Of a DNA stretch of 22,726 bases, positions 1-7,522 are shown piece after piece. Position 1 is the stretch's first letter. Every line of letters begins with the position of its first letter. The position numbers and the translations under genes were made by a program. The notes below the pieces were generated by a model. It was not told the origin of the DNA, made no database searches, and saw nothing but the letters and a program-made list of their open reading frames with translations. Origin of the DNA: CAZLQF01 sp964561545 (lineage in GTDB: Bacteria; Bacteroidota; Bacteroidia; CAILMK01; CAYYUA01); assembly GCA_964561545.1 (NCBI GenBank), contig CAZLQF010000038.1, forward strand, positions 1 through 22,726, read 5' to 3'.

Positions 1-557
1 ATCGCTTTTTTAAGGTAGCAACGGGTCTAAAACCCGTTGTTTAGGAGCCCGAAAAAATCCAACATGGAAATGCTCCAAAGGGGGTGTACCAAAACCTTAA
101 AATCTCCGACTGTTCGCTCATTTTATTAAGCTTTCGATACATGGGAAAGGCCGGGCTGTTGATAATATCTTTGTTGAACGATTGTGGCGAAGCGTCAAAT
201 ATAAAGTCCCCATCCGCAAGTGATGGATTAGAACTTGATGGTAACCTAAGATCATATTTGTGGCGTTTGAATGAAGAGGATCCGAAGGAAGCCTTAGGTT
301 ATCTAAAAGCTAACGAGTATTGTTATGGAAAAGTAGCTTGAAATGATTTTACTGATAAAAGGTAAAAGCAAACTTAATTTTATTCAATACTTGTCCTAAA
401 TCAGAGGCCGGTTAAAAGTCCTAAAAATCCGGGCCGATTCATCTGTCAAGATTGGGGAATTTGCGGTAAAGATGCCAGGCCATAAAAAAACATAAAAACG
501 GTAAATTGAGTATGAGTAATTGCCGTGCTCGAGATTTTGTTTAAAGCATCGATACTC
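1..557. other. Left edge without a recognisable gene
   Basis: No gene in this stretch is supported. An 85-codon open frame at 84-341 on the plus strand could be a decayed gene end, because its last third reads like protein (LRSYLWRLNEEDPKEALGYL), but its first half looks random and I recognise no family. The only clear structure is the stem-loop at 17-41. The rest is AT-rich sequence leading to the end of the minus-strand gene at 558. Confidence 0.5.
17..41. other. Perfect short stem-loop, possible end of an upstream transcript
   Basis: The arms CAACGGGT (19-26) and ACCCGTTG (32-39) are exact reverse complements around a five-base CTAAA loop, and a G-T and an A-T pair extend the stem outward. 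No long T-run follows on the plus strand, so it is not a textbook intrinsic terminator. It could close a gene lying left of the window. Confidence 0.45.
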
Positions 558-1190
558 CTAATCATTTCCAAAAAGCCGGGTAAAAATCGAAATTAGAGCG
601 TTTCGGGGCACTTCCACTTGTTGCGCTGCCGGCGCGGCTTTGTTCCATGATTTTTCAGCCTTTAAGCCCTTATTAACTACCAAGGGTAAAGCAGTCTGCA
701 GGATTTCGAAAAGATGCTCCTGTTGTTCATGCATGTGTTTGAGTCGGGTCGGATCCGGGATAAAAATACCTTCGTAATCATCAGCCACACCCCTTTTTGC
801 TTGACTTCCATTCAGGTTTTGGTCCAAATTGTTTACAAATTGGTCAAACCAATTTTCCTCATAATGCATGGGGATTTCCGCGTACTTATTGAACCGGTTT
901 TCAATTGTTTTGAGCGAATCCGCAGTCTGAATTAAGTAGCGGTATTTTTGTTCGATCGGATTGAACTGACTTTCCAGGAAAGCTTGCCTGAATTCTTCCG
1001 AGACCTGAAAAGCGTTGGTGATGTAATCAAAAAGGAAAATATTTGCCAGGAGCGCTTCCAGGTAAACAGGTGCAGGTTGTTCATCAGCATCTGCTTTGAT
1101 GATAATCTGGTATTGCCTGACCGTTTCCTTAGTGACTAAGGTTAGCAAGTTCTCCAGTTGGCCTATACATTTTTGATCGCGCTTTTTCAT
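558..1190 (-). CDS. Uncharacterised cytosolic helical protein (210 aa)
   Basis: I do not recognise this family. The frame is 210 codons and uninterrupted. The product has no signal peptide, lipobox or membrane segment, so a soluble cytoplasmic protein is likely. It reads as mostly alpha-helical, with many Gln, Glu, Leu and Phe residues and amphipathic stretches at about residues 40-110 and 150-180. A likely exposed Ala/Pro-rich linker lies near 185-195, before a short hydrophobic tail ending FTRLFGND. The ATG at 1190 is the first in frame, and an exact TATATTTG -7 element lies only seven bases upstream, which suggests a nearly leaderless mRNA. It stands alone: to its right is decayed sequence and to its left no gene. 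Function unknown. Confidence 0.65.
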   Translation of the reverse strand: MKKRDQKCIGQLENLLTLVTKETVRQYQIIIKADADEQPAPVYLEALLANIFLFDYITNAFQVSEEFRQAFLESQFNPIEQKYRYLIQTADSLKTIENRFNKYAEIPMHYEENWFDQFVNNLDQNLNGSQAKRGVADDYEGIFIPDPTRLKHMHEQQEHLFEILQTALPLVVNKGLKAEKSWNKAAPAAQQVEVPRNALISIFTRLFGND

Positions 1191-1568
1191 AGATGGGCAA
1201 ATATAGCAAGCTGAAAGGAAATCAGGCCTTTGATTTCATAAAAGCTAAAATATTTGTATAATTCAACCATGGGACAATAACATACCAAACAGGTAAACAA
1301 TTGGCAAATAGTAATAGAAATCCAGGAGAAACAAGCTTAACTTGTTGTTTTCCAACACCAGCGCTTTCAGGTTTTCTACCCCGAAAAGCCCTCCTTGCTT
1401 GGAGCAGATTTGAGGTTGAACAACCTTAAATAGCTTAACGAAGAACGATTCGTGTTAAGCAAAGGCCTTGCGATCAATTTCTTTTTATTTTAGCAAAATT
1501 TTAAAGATCATCAGCAAAGCCGCTCAACACTTACCTGTTAGTGCCTGGAAGTTTATTCATTGTTCATG
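1191..1568. other. Non-coding stretch with small hairpins
   Basis: No credible gene is visible. There are two small inverted repeats: AGGTTG/CAACCT at 1413-1426, and an imperfect stem at 1433-1460 whose arms GCTTAAC and GTTAAGC are separated by a partly self-complementary loop. An AT-rich segment follows at about 1475-1505. The 5' part of the nuclease remnant described next should lie here, but I could not recognise it. Confidence 0.4.
1198..1205 (-). promoter_or_regulatory. Candidate -7 promoter element TATATTTG
   Basis: Read on the minus strand, the octamer matches the Bacteroidota sigma-A -7 consensus TAnnTTTG exactly and sits seven bases before the ATG at 1190. I see no convincing -33 TTG at the usual 17-21 base spacing, so support is partial. 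Confidence 0.4.
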
Positions 1569-2005
1569 GGCTACCAGCCCAATCCTAAACTAACCCAATT
1601 TTACCACCATCTTGATTACGAATGCCCAGAAACCACAAAGGCATTGCCTTTTTATTACTCGATAGGAAGGGCAAAAAGGATTTGACCCAATATGCTGTTG
1701 CCATCGATCAGGTGAAGGAACGGACAGGCATTAACTTCTTCCACCGTTTGCCTGATCGGGTAGAAAAACGGCTGGAAAGGCAAGCCAACGGTCATCAATC
1801 GGATTTTGATGCCAAAGTTTAGATACCATCCTCCAATGATCAGCAAAAGTCAGAAGCTAAGCGGTTCAAGGGCCAATTCGATCCAGGAAAGCGCTGCAAA
1901 CGAACGCCAACCAGTGAGAAGCAATATTGCTGGCAACACAACCACGAACCGTGCGCCCAGCAAAACTTTTACGACCTGTACAACAAGGAAAATCCGAAGC
2001 GTTAA
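1569..2005 (+). pseudogene. Remnant of a NUC1-type DNA/RNA non-specific endonuclease (C-terminal part)
   Basis: The encoded pieces match the C-terminal third of secreted DNA/RNA non-specific (NUC1/EndoG-type) endonucleases. In one frame, 1569-1634 gives a segment containing FYHHLDYE, where the family has a conserved F-Y-K-V-x-L-D-Y strand. From about 1635 a frame one base earlier gives KGIAFLLLDRK and then YAVAIDQVKERTGINFF, the family's V-S-I-D-E-V-E-x-x-T-G-I-D-F-F signature, followed by LPDRVEKRLE. An in-frame TAG at 1820-1822 interrupts it. The same frame then continues to KRCKRTPTSEKQYCWQH, the Cys/His-rich tail seen in many Bacteroidota members, and stops at 2003-2005. The N-terminal DRGH catalytic region is absent, so the gene is inactive. 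The family call is from memory of its motifs; the frameshift and stop are seen directly. Confidence 0.65.
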
Positions 2006-2026
2006 GGTGCAAAGGGCGCACCATTG

Positions 2027-2155
2027 ATGGCGACCGATGTAAAAAAACCTAAAATACTTCCGGCTATTGCTGCCAACATTCGTAAACGCTCAGTCAGCGA
2101 AGGCCTGAAAGCGAGATCGGCCCATACCAACCTTGACGCACTTGGATTCCAATGA
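2027..2155 (+). CDS. Possible 42-residue basic peptide or gene remnant
   Basis: An open frame of 42 codons begins with ATG 22 bases after the nuclease remnant's final stop, in the same frame, and ends TGA. The product is basic and helix-friendly, with the core ILPAIAANIRKRSVSEGLKA and the ending NLDALGF. It reads more like real protein than the surrounding frames, but I recognise no family. It could be a small gene, or the 3' end of something whose front has been lost. The frame stays open from 2006, so a longer ancestral protein is possible. Confidence 0.25.
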   Translation: MATDVKKPKILPAIAANIRKRSVSEGLKARSAHTNLDALGFQ

Positions 2156-2235
2156 AAAAAGTTTTAACCAAGATGGCAAGGCCATTTATCTTCAGTCCTT
2201 AGCTTTTAAATTGGTTGACTTAATGCTCGTTTTCC

Positions 2236-3105
2236 ATGGATTTTGAAGCAGACCAGGAATTATACCCTTTTACCAGCCATTACATGCCTTTGGAGGCAGG
2301 TCAAATGCATTATATAGATGAAGGATCAGGCGAGCCAGTGGTAATGGTTCACGGCAACCCGGATTGGTCCTTTTCCTTCCGCAAGGTGATCCAAGGCCTG
2401 CAATCCAAGTTTCGGTGCATTGCCCTCGATCATATCGGCTTTGGCCTATCCGATAAACCCAATAATTGGTCTTACCGCGTTGAAGAGCAAGCAGCGAATT
2501 TTACAGCCTTCGTCCAATCCCTTGAGTTGCCCCCTTTTCATTTGATGGTCAATGATTGGGGCGGCCCAATCGCCCTACGTTATGCCATTAACCATCCAGC
2601 CAACGTAAAAAGCCTCATCATCATGAACAGCTGGGCATGGCCGGTAGGCCATCTCCCTCATTTCTGGCTTTACAGCACGATCATAGGAGGGCCCATCGGT
2701 CAATATTTGATCCAAAAGCATCATTTTTTCTCGAATGTGCTTTTGAAGCTTGCCATTCATCAAAAAAAACAATTCACCGAGCCAATCCACCAGCATTATT
2801 TAAAGCCGCATCACCATGAAAAGGAGCGCCAAGGCATTTGGACATTCGCCCGGGAAATAAGGCAAGCTACGGATCTCTTGCAATCATTGCACGACCAATT
2901 AGGAACAATTGCCCGTTTACCCACCATGCTGGTTTGGGGATTACATGATCCAGCTTTTGGCAAGCATTTCCTTCGGCAATGGCGGCTCAAATTAATGAAC
3001 CCGGAAGTGGTTGAACTTGAGCAAGCGGGGCATTTTCCCCAGGAGGATCAAGCCCAAAGCGTTATTGCTGCCACGCAAAAGTTCATTGTGAACGTGGATA
3101 CTTGA
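2236..3105 (+). CDS. Haloalkane dehalogenase-like alpha/beta hydrolase
   Basis: This 289-residue protein has the length and motif order of haloalkane dehalogenases, which hydrolyse carbon-halogen bonds to give an alcohol and halide. Visible motifs: HGNPDW at 39-44 (oxyanion loop, with Asn41 as a halide-binding candidate); NDWGG at 106-110, placing an Asp nucleophile at 107 and the second halide-stabilising residue Trp108 beside it; WGLHDPAF at 234-241 with Asp238 as candidate catalytic acid; and AGHFPQED at 264-271 with His266 as base. An Asp rather than Ser nucleophile argues against an ordinary esterase. Retention of both Asn and Trp, plus NSWAWPV at 131-137, fits the subfamily that uses an Asn-Trp pair. 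There is no signal peptide, so it is cytoplasmic. Its 3' end overlaps the converging lipoprotein gene by 23 bp. Real substrates could also be epoxides or other esters. Confidence 0.85.
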   Translation: MDFEADQELYPFTSHYMPLEAGQMHYIDEGSGEPVVMVHGNPDWSFSFRKVIQGLQSKFRCIALDHIGFGLSDKPNNWSYRVEEQAANFTAFVQSLELPPFHLMVNDWGGPIALRYAINHPANVKSLIIMNSWAWPVGHLPHFWLYSTIIGGPIGQYLIQKHHFFSNVLLKLAIHQKKQFTEPIHQHYLKPHHHEKERQGIWTFAREIRQATDLLQSLHDQLGTIARLPTMLVWGLHDPAFGKHFLRQWRLKLMNPEVVELEQAGHFPQEDQAQSVIAATQKFIVNVDT

Positions 3106-3505
3106 CATCGATGTTTTTAACCTGTTTGGGCGCCGTTTTTACTTCCCGGGTTTGCACCAACTTACCGGGCGCTTCGATCCTCAAATAATAAACTTCCCTT
3201 TCCAGGGATTTAAACTTAACGAAACCGGTTGAATCCACATCGGCCCTGGTGAGGGCATCATCATCACGCTTTAAGTCCAAAGTATCAACAAACAGCCCCA
3301 CTTCTGCATCTGCAACCGGTTCTAAGATCAAGTGATCGTTAGCGGTCGTATCAATTTCCGTGACCCGCACCTTAATGCCCCGCTCTATGGCAGGATTATC
3401 GAGCGATTGCGCATTATCTTCTTTTTCAGTGCATGCAATGCCACCAAACAAGAGTAGGAAAGAAAGAAATTTGCTCAGTGTAGTATGAATTAAAAACTTA
3501 AACAT
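3083..3505 (-). CDS. Small lipoprotein with a carboxypeptidase-regulatory-like beta domain
   Basis: The 140-residue product starts with a basic n-region and a hydrophobic stretch ending GGIAC, so Cys25 is the likely lipidated residue after signal peptidase II cleavage. Acidic residues follow it (EKED), as is common for Bacteroidota surface or outer-membrane lipoproteins. The mature part, about residues 40-135, alternates hydrophobic strands and contains VADAEVGLFVD and then DSTGFVKFKSLEREVYYLRI. This layout resembles carboxypeptidase-regulatory or prealbumin-like seven-strand sandwiches, in which a D-x-x-G-x-V-x-F turn precedes a Y-Y-x-R-I strand. It is probably a small envelope binding or structural protein; no catalytic motif is visible. 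It converges with the dehalogenase gene, and the two reading frames overlap by 23 bp at their 3' ends. Confidence 0.7.
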   Translation of the reverse strand: MFKFLIHTTLSKFLSFLLLFGGIACTEKEDNAQSLDNPAIERGIKVRVTEIDTTANDHLILEPVADAEVGLFVDTLDLKRDDDALTRADVDSTGFVKFKSLEREVYYLRIEAPGKLVQTREVKTAPKQVKNIDVKYPRSQ

Positions 3506-3583
3506 TTTTTCTTTTTTGCAACAATATGAAATGAATTATCGTTAAAAATTGCTGTATAATCCAACATTAAATTTATTGTAACT

Positions 3584-4171
3584 ATGGTAGAAGAAAAAAA
3601 CAACAAAAAGGAATACCTCGAAAAAGCCGAGGCGAAAACCAAAGAGCTGTTCGCCAAATTCTATGAAATTGAAGCCAAAGCCCTGGATGCCAAATCGCAA
3701 GCAGAATCTAAAGCTTCAGCACAGTTAGAGAACATTAAAAACAAACAAGAACAAGTTCAGGAAGCTTATGATCAGCTGAAAAATTCAACTGAGAAGAACT
3801 TTGAAGAGGCTAAGAAAAAGTTTGAGGAAGTAACGAATTCCATTGAAGAAAATAGCATGAGCTATAAGCAGGTGATGCAAGAACGTTTGAACCAGCTTTC
3901 TGAAAAGATCACCGAATATGAGGAGATGGTTAAGGACAGCAATGCTTTTAGCAAAGAATGGCGCCAAGAAAAACTTAAAAATTTAAAACAGAAGAAGGAA
4001 AACCTTCAGTCGAGGATGGATGAGGTCAATGATGCTACGGGTGTTGCCTGGCAGGAATTCAAAAAAGGAATTGAGGATGCATCGAGTGCCATCAAAAATT
4101 CCTTTAACAAAGCAGTTGATGAATTCAAAGCAGAAAGGGAAAAAAAGAAAAGTAGTGACGACACTGAATAA
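3584..4171 (+). CDS. Soluble long coiled-coil protein, stress-protein-like
   Basis: The 195-residue product is almost entirely Lys, Glu, Gln, Asn and Ala with regularly spaced hydrophobics, as expected for one or more long amphipathic helices from about residue 5 to 185. It has no signal peptide, membrane span or catalytic motif. The segment at 155-176 (AWQEFKKGIEDASSAIKNSF) resembles the C-terminal pattern of the coiled-coil stress-response proteins annotated as sll1863-like, and the whole also resembles apolipoprotein- or LEA-like helical proteins. It ends in a charged tail. It lies 54 bp upstream of the ABC-F gene on the same strand, but that gene has its own candidate promoter overlapping the stop region, so co-transcription is not required. 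Exact function unknown. Confidence 0.7.
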   Translation: MVEEKNNKKEYLEKAEAKTKELFAKFYEIEAKALDAKSQAESKASAQLENIKNKQEQVQEAYDQLKNSTEKNFEEAKKKFEEVTNSIEENSMSYKQVMQERLNQLSEKITEYEEMVKDSNAFSKEWRQEKLKNLKQKKENLQSRMDEVNDATGVAWQEFKKGIEDASSAIKNSFNKAVDEFKAEREKKKSSDDTE

Positions 4172-4190
4172 CTTAACCTGATCATTGCCT

Positions 4191-4198
4191 TACCTTTG
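4191..4198 (+). promoter_or_regulatory. Candidate -7 promoter element TACCTTTG for the ABC-F gene
   Basis: The octamer is an exact match to the Bacteroidota -7 consensus TAnnTTTG and lies 27 bases before the ATG at 4226, in a spacer of only 54 bp. No clear -33 TTG is present at 17-21 bases. An AAGGAA run between it and the ATG could be a weak ribosome-binding site. Confidence 0.45.
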
Positions 4199-4225
4199 CA
4201 ATGTTAAGCAAAGGAATGTAGCGTT

Positions 4226-6208
4226 ATGATAGATGTTGCTGATCTCTTACTTCAGTTCGATGGCAAACCCATCTTTAAGGATGTTAATTTTCTGATCAAT
4301 AAAGGAGACCGGATTGGCTTAATAGGAAAGAACGGGGCCGGTAAAACGACCCTGCTCAGAATATTAACTGGCCTTCAACCCTATGATGAAGGTTCCATCA
4401 ATCATCCTAAAAATTTTAAAATCGGGTATTTGCCCCAAGAACTGGAGGTCACATCCACTGAAACGATCTTCCAGGAAACCAGAAAAGCCTTGGTTGAAGT
4501 TACCGAACTCGAAAAGGAGCTTGAACAATTAGAGAAGGAAGTACAGGAAAGAACGGACTACCAATCGGATAATTACCAGCAACTGATCCAAAGGTTGTAT
4601 GATCAACAAGAGGCATTCAGGCTCAAAGGAGGCTATGATGCAGACGGTCAGGTGGAGAGAATCCTGAAAGGCCTGGGTTTCTTGCCCTCAGATTTTTCAA
4701 GACCCTTGCAGGAGTTGAGTGGGGGCTGGAAAATGCGGGTAGAATTGGCCAAATTATTACTCAAGAATCCCGACTTACTTTTATTGGATGAGCCTACCAA
4801 CCATTTGGACATTGAATCCATTACGTGGCTGGAATCCTTCCTTAAAGATTTAACGGGCGCCTTGGTCCTTGTTTCTCACGACCGCACTTTTTTGGACAAC
4901 ATCACCAATCGGACTTTTGAACTGGTAAAAGGAAGGGTGGACGATTACAAGGCCAATTTTTCAAAATTCCTTGAACTAAGGGAGGAAAGTCGGGAGCAAC
5001 AGCGAGCCGCCAAAGAACAACAGGATGAAGAGATAGCTCGGATGGAGCGCAACATTGAACGCTTTAGGGGCAAGCCCAACAAAGCAAGCTTTGCCAAATC
5101 GCTCATGAAAAAGCTGGAAAAAATTGAGCGGGTGGAAGTTGATCAAGATGACCATTCCTCTATTAACATAACTTTCCCTAAAAGCAGGCGAGAAGGCCAA
5201 GTCGTGGTAGCAGGCACAGATGTTTCAAAAAACTTCGATGAAAACCAAGTGATCGAGGGCTTGAATTTTGAAATTGTAAGGGGCGACCGCGTAGCATTCG
5301 TAGGCAAAAATGGCATGGGGAAATCCACGCTCTCGCGCATCATTTCCGGCAACATGGACTATGACGGCACCTTGAATTTTGGCCACAATTTGGACCTTGG
5401 TTTCTTTGACCAACATGAGCACAAAAATCTGCAACAAGAATTAACCATTCTCGAAGAAATGGAAAGTGCAGCCAGTAATGAAATGCGGCCCAAAGTCCGT
5501 GGCATTTTGGGAGCTTTTTTGTTTTCAGGGAATGATGTGTTCAAAAAAGTTAAGGTATTGTCAGGTGGGGAAAAAGCCAGGCTTGCACTTGCCAAAATGC
5601 TGCTCGAGCCTATCAATTTCCTGATCCTGGACGAACCCACCAACCACCTGGACATGGTATCTAAGGAAGTGCTTAAAAATGCCCTGCTTCAATTTAAAGG
5701 CACCATGATCATCGTATCGCACGATCGCCATTTTATGCAGGGCCTCACCAACAAGGTATTTGAATTTAATGAATACGGCATTCAAATCTATCCCGGTGAT
5801 ATTAACACCTACCTGCATAATCGGCAATTAAAGGATTTCCGCCAACTCGAGCAGGAAAAAACAACCACGGACCAACCTGCCCAACAAGAACAAGCAATTA
5901 GCAAGCAACAGCAAAAGGCCCAATTTGAGGAAAAGAAAAACCTTGAAAAGGTTATACGTAAACAAGAAAATCATGTAAAAAAGCTTGAACGTAGCATTGA
6001 ATCTATAGAGAAAGAGCTAACCACCATGGAGGATCAACTTCAAAATCCCAGTCAATACAAAATTGATGTTAATGATCCTTCTTTCTATAAAAGCTATAAT
6101 GGAAAAAAGGAAGAACTCGCCAATGCTGAGAAGGATTGGGAAAAAGCCGTGGAAGCCCTGGACCAATACAAAAGCGAAATAGAAGCTTATAAAATAGGGA
6201 AAACCTGA
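4226..6208 (+). CDS. ABC-F family ATPase (ribosome-associated type)
   Basis: This 660-residue protein has two ABC ATPase domains and no membrane segment, the hallmark of ABC-F proteins, which act on the ribosome (translation factor or antibiotic protection) rather than in transport. Domain 1 has Walker A GKNGAGKT at 34-41, signature LSGGW at 164-168 and the Walker B run LLLLDEPTNHLD at 184-195. The charged linker at about 240-320, rich in Arg, Glu and Gln, is the interdomain (P-site tRNA interaction) region. Domain 2 has GKNGMGKS at 360-367, LSGGE at 445-449 and LILDEPTNHLD at 466-476. Residues about 565-655 form a C-terminal coiled coil as in Uup/YdiF-type members, which can bind nucleic acid. 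Length and layout are normal and all catalytic motifs are intact. Which ABC-F subfamily it belongs to, and whether it gives drug resistance, cannot be told from the motifs. Confidence 0.92.
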   Translation: MIDVADLLLQFDGKPIFKDVNFLINKGDRIGLIGKNGAGKTTLLRILTGLQPYDEGSINHPKNFKIGYLPQELEVTSTETIFQETRKALVEVTELEKELEQLEKEVQERTDYQSDNYQQLIQRLYDQQEAFRLKGGYDADGQVERILKGLGFLPSDFSRPLQELSGGWKMRVELAKLLLKNPDLLLLDEPTNHLDIESITWLESFLKDLTGALVLVSHDRTFLDNITNRTFELVKGRVDDYKANFSKFLELREESREQQRAAKEQQDEEIARMERNIERFRGKPNKASFAKSLMKKLEKIERVEVDQDDHSSINITFPKSRREGQVVVAGTDVSKNFDENQVIEGLNFEIVRGDRVAFVGKNGMGKSTLSRIISGNMDYDGTLNFGHNLDLGFFDQHEHKNLQQELTILEEMESAASNEMRPKVRGILGAFLFSGNDVFKKVKVLSGGEKARLALAKMLLEPINFLILDEPTNHLDMVSKEVLKNALLQFKGTMIIVSHDRHFMQGLTNKVFEFNEYGIQIYPGDINTYLHNRQLKDFRQLEQEKTTTDQPAQQEQAISKQQQKAQFEEKKNLEKVIRKQENHVKKLERSIESIEKELTTMEDQLQNPSQYKIDVNDPSFYKSYNGKKEELANAEKDWEKAVEALDQYKSEIEAYKIGKT

Positions 6209-6808
6209 AGTTGTTCTAACCTATCGAAGTGCCCAAGCCTCCCATTTTATGATGTTTGCTTTTGCCTTTAGGTGGGAATTGAAGCAATTAAATTTGGGCA
6301 AACCCTACCTATTGAGCCTCCTTATTAACAAACGTTAAAATTCAAAACTCCTGACCCTTTCGTAAACCAACTTGTCCTATAAGCCAAGTATTGAAATGTT
6401 AAGCTGCGGATAAAAATCAGGGATTTTTGGGTATTGAACCGTCTATGCGGGCTCAATAAATCCTGCCCATAGGAATTAAGCCATACTGGTGCTATGTTCA
6501 TTTCTTTTGCATGGCAAACAGAACCAAAGAAAAGCCATCCGCTGTTTAAAAACTTCTTTGAGATGCGGGAGGGCAAAAGCAGAATCGCCAGCTGATAAAG
6601 CCTCTGGTAAATCCGCTCCAAAACCAGTTATAATACTATTTTGGGCTTGCATTTAATTTGAAAGGGTCTCAATTTATCCGAGCTTTGATATAAGTTGATA
6701 ACAACAATGTAGTTCAGCATTAATTTAAAACAGACCCAGCAAATGCCCGTTGACCTTTAGATACACCAGCCCTTAAAACTTGACCTATAATATTACAGAA
6801 AACATCCC
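6209..6808. other. 600-bp intergenic region without a supported gene
   Basis: This separates the ABC-F gene from the 3' end of the minus-strand LVIVD operon. A 98-codon minus-strand frame at 6325-6621 is open, but its product looks non-biological apart from FFGSVCHAKEMN. That string reminds me of recurring short spurious frames in Bacteroidota intergenic repeats, which is inference only. I see no strong terminator for either flanking gene; a small TCCC/GGGA hairpin lies near 6808-6820, at the end of the barrel gene. Confidence 0.4.
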
Positions 6809-7522
6809 TTATGGGAGGATAACTCCGAGCTTCATTCCGGTAACAAAGGTAGGGCCATTGTAACCAAAAGACCATATATTTTCATTATAGGAAGGCGCAT
6901 TCGAGTGAGTGGTCGAGGTTTTAGAATATTTCATGGCCACGCCAAAGTAAAAATCAACCATGAGAAGTTCTTTAGGTTTAAATTCAACCCCATTAACAAA
7001 CACATAATTGTACTGGTCGATGGTCTTCTTTTGGTCGGCCAAGCCAAATTCATAAAAGGTATAGCCAGCTTCTTGGAAAGAAATCCAGTCCAAAGCTCTG
7101 AAGGTAATATCAAAATGGCGGTAGCGCGGGCCATGACCAAAATAGAAACCCGTTTGCAAATCCGCAGAAGTGTTGGCATGGTGATAAAAAACCTTGTGCA
7201 TCAGATCTACGCCATAACCTTCAAACGCTACATTTCGAGGTGGGTTCTCGTCATCAGGCAAGTTCTCCGATTCCGTAGTTCCCAGATAATAGACAGTATT
7301 CACCGAAATGGTATTAATTTTATTAACGACCGGAAAAGTTAATCCCAATTTCATCCCACTGCTTAACAGATATTGAGGCGTCACCGATATGGATGTTTCT
7401 GCCTTATAAGGAAACTCGGCTTCTTGCTGGGCCATGGTTGGGAAAAAGCTTGCTAAGCTGAAAAAAATCCCCAAAAAAAATATTGATAAGCTTTTTGGCA
7501 TAATAAGCATTTTAAGCGACAT
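6809..7522 (-). CDS. Outer-membrane beta-barrel protein, third gene of the LVIVD operon
   Basis: The 237-residue product begins with a signal peptide (hydrophobic run at about 11-28, likely cut after TMA at 31). The mature chain of about 200 residues alternates polar and hydrophobic residues with many Tyr and Phe, for example near 45-78, 105-140 and 160-235, as in an 8- to 10-strand outer-membrane barrel. No enzymatic motif is visible. Its ATG overlaps the stop of the upstream LVIVD gene as TAATG, so translation is probably coupled, and it is very likely the last gene of that operon. In-frame Met codons at 5 and 8 are alternative starts; the overlap favours Met1. By context it could be the outer-membrane partner of the two lipoproteins. 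The family within the barrel superfamily is not recognised. Confidence 0.75.
   Translation of the reverse strand: MSLKMLIMPKSLSIFFLGIFFSLASFFPTMAQQEAEFPYKAETSISVTPQYLLSSGMKLGLTFPVVNKINTISVNTVYYLGTTESENLPDDENPPRNVAFEGYGVDLMHKVFYHHANTSADLQTGFYFGHGPRYRHFDITFRALDWISFQEAGYTFYEFGLADQKKTIDQYNYVFVNGVEFKPKELLMVDFYFGVAMKYSKTSTTHSNAPSYNENIWSFGYNGPTFVTGMKLGVILP

Noticed and set aside
84..341. 85-codon plus-strand open frame
   Set aside because: The first half looks like random translation, no family is recognisable and no promoter or ribosome-binding site is seen; described only within the edge region.
6325..6621. 98-codon minus-strand open frame as a gene
   Set aside because: Composition is not protein-like (many aromatic residues, Ser and Arg in no pattern), with no start signal; treated as intergenic.
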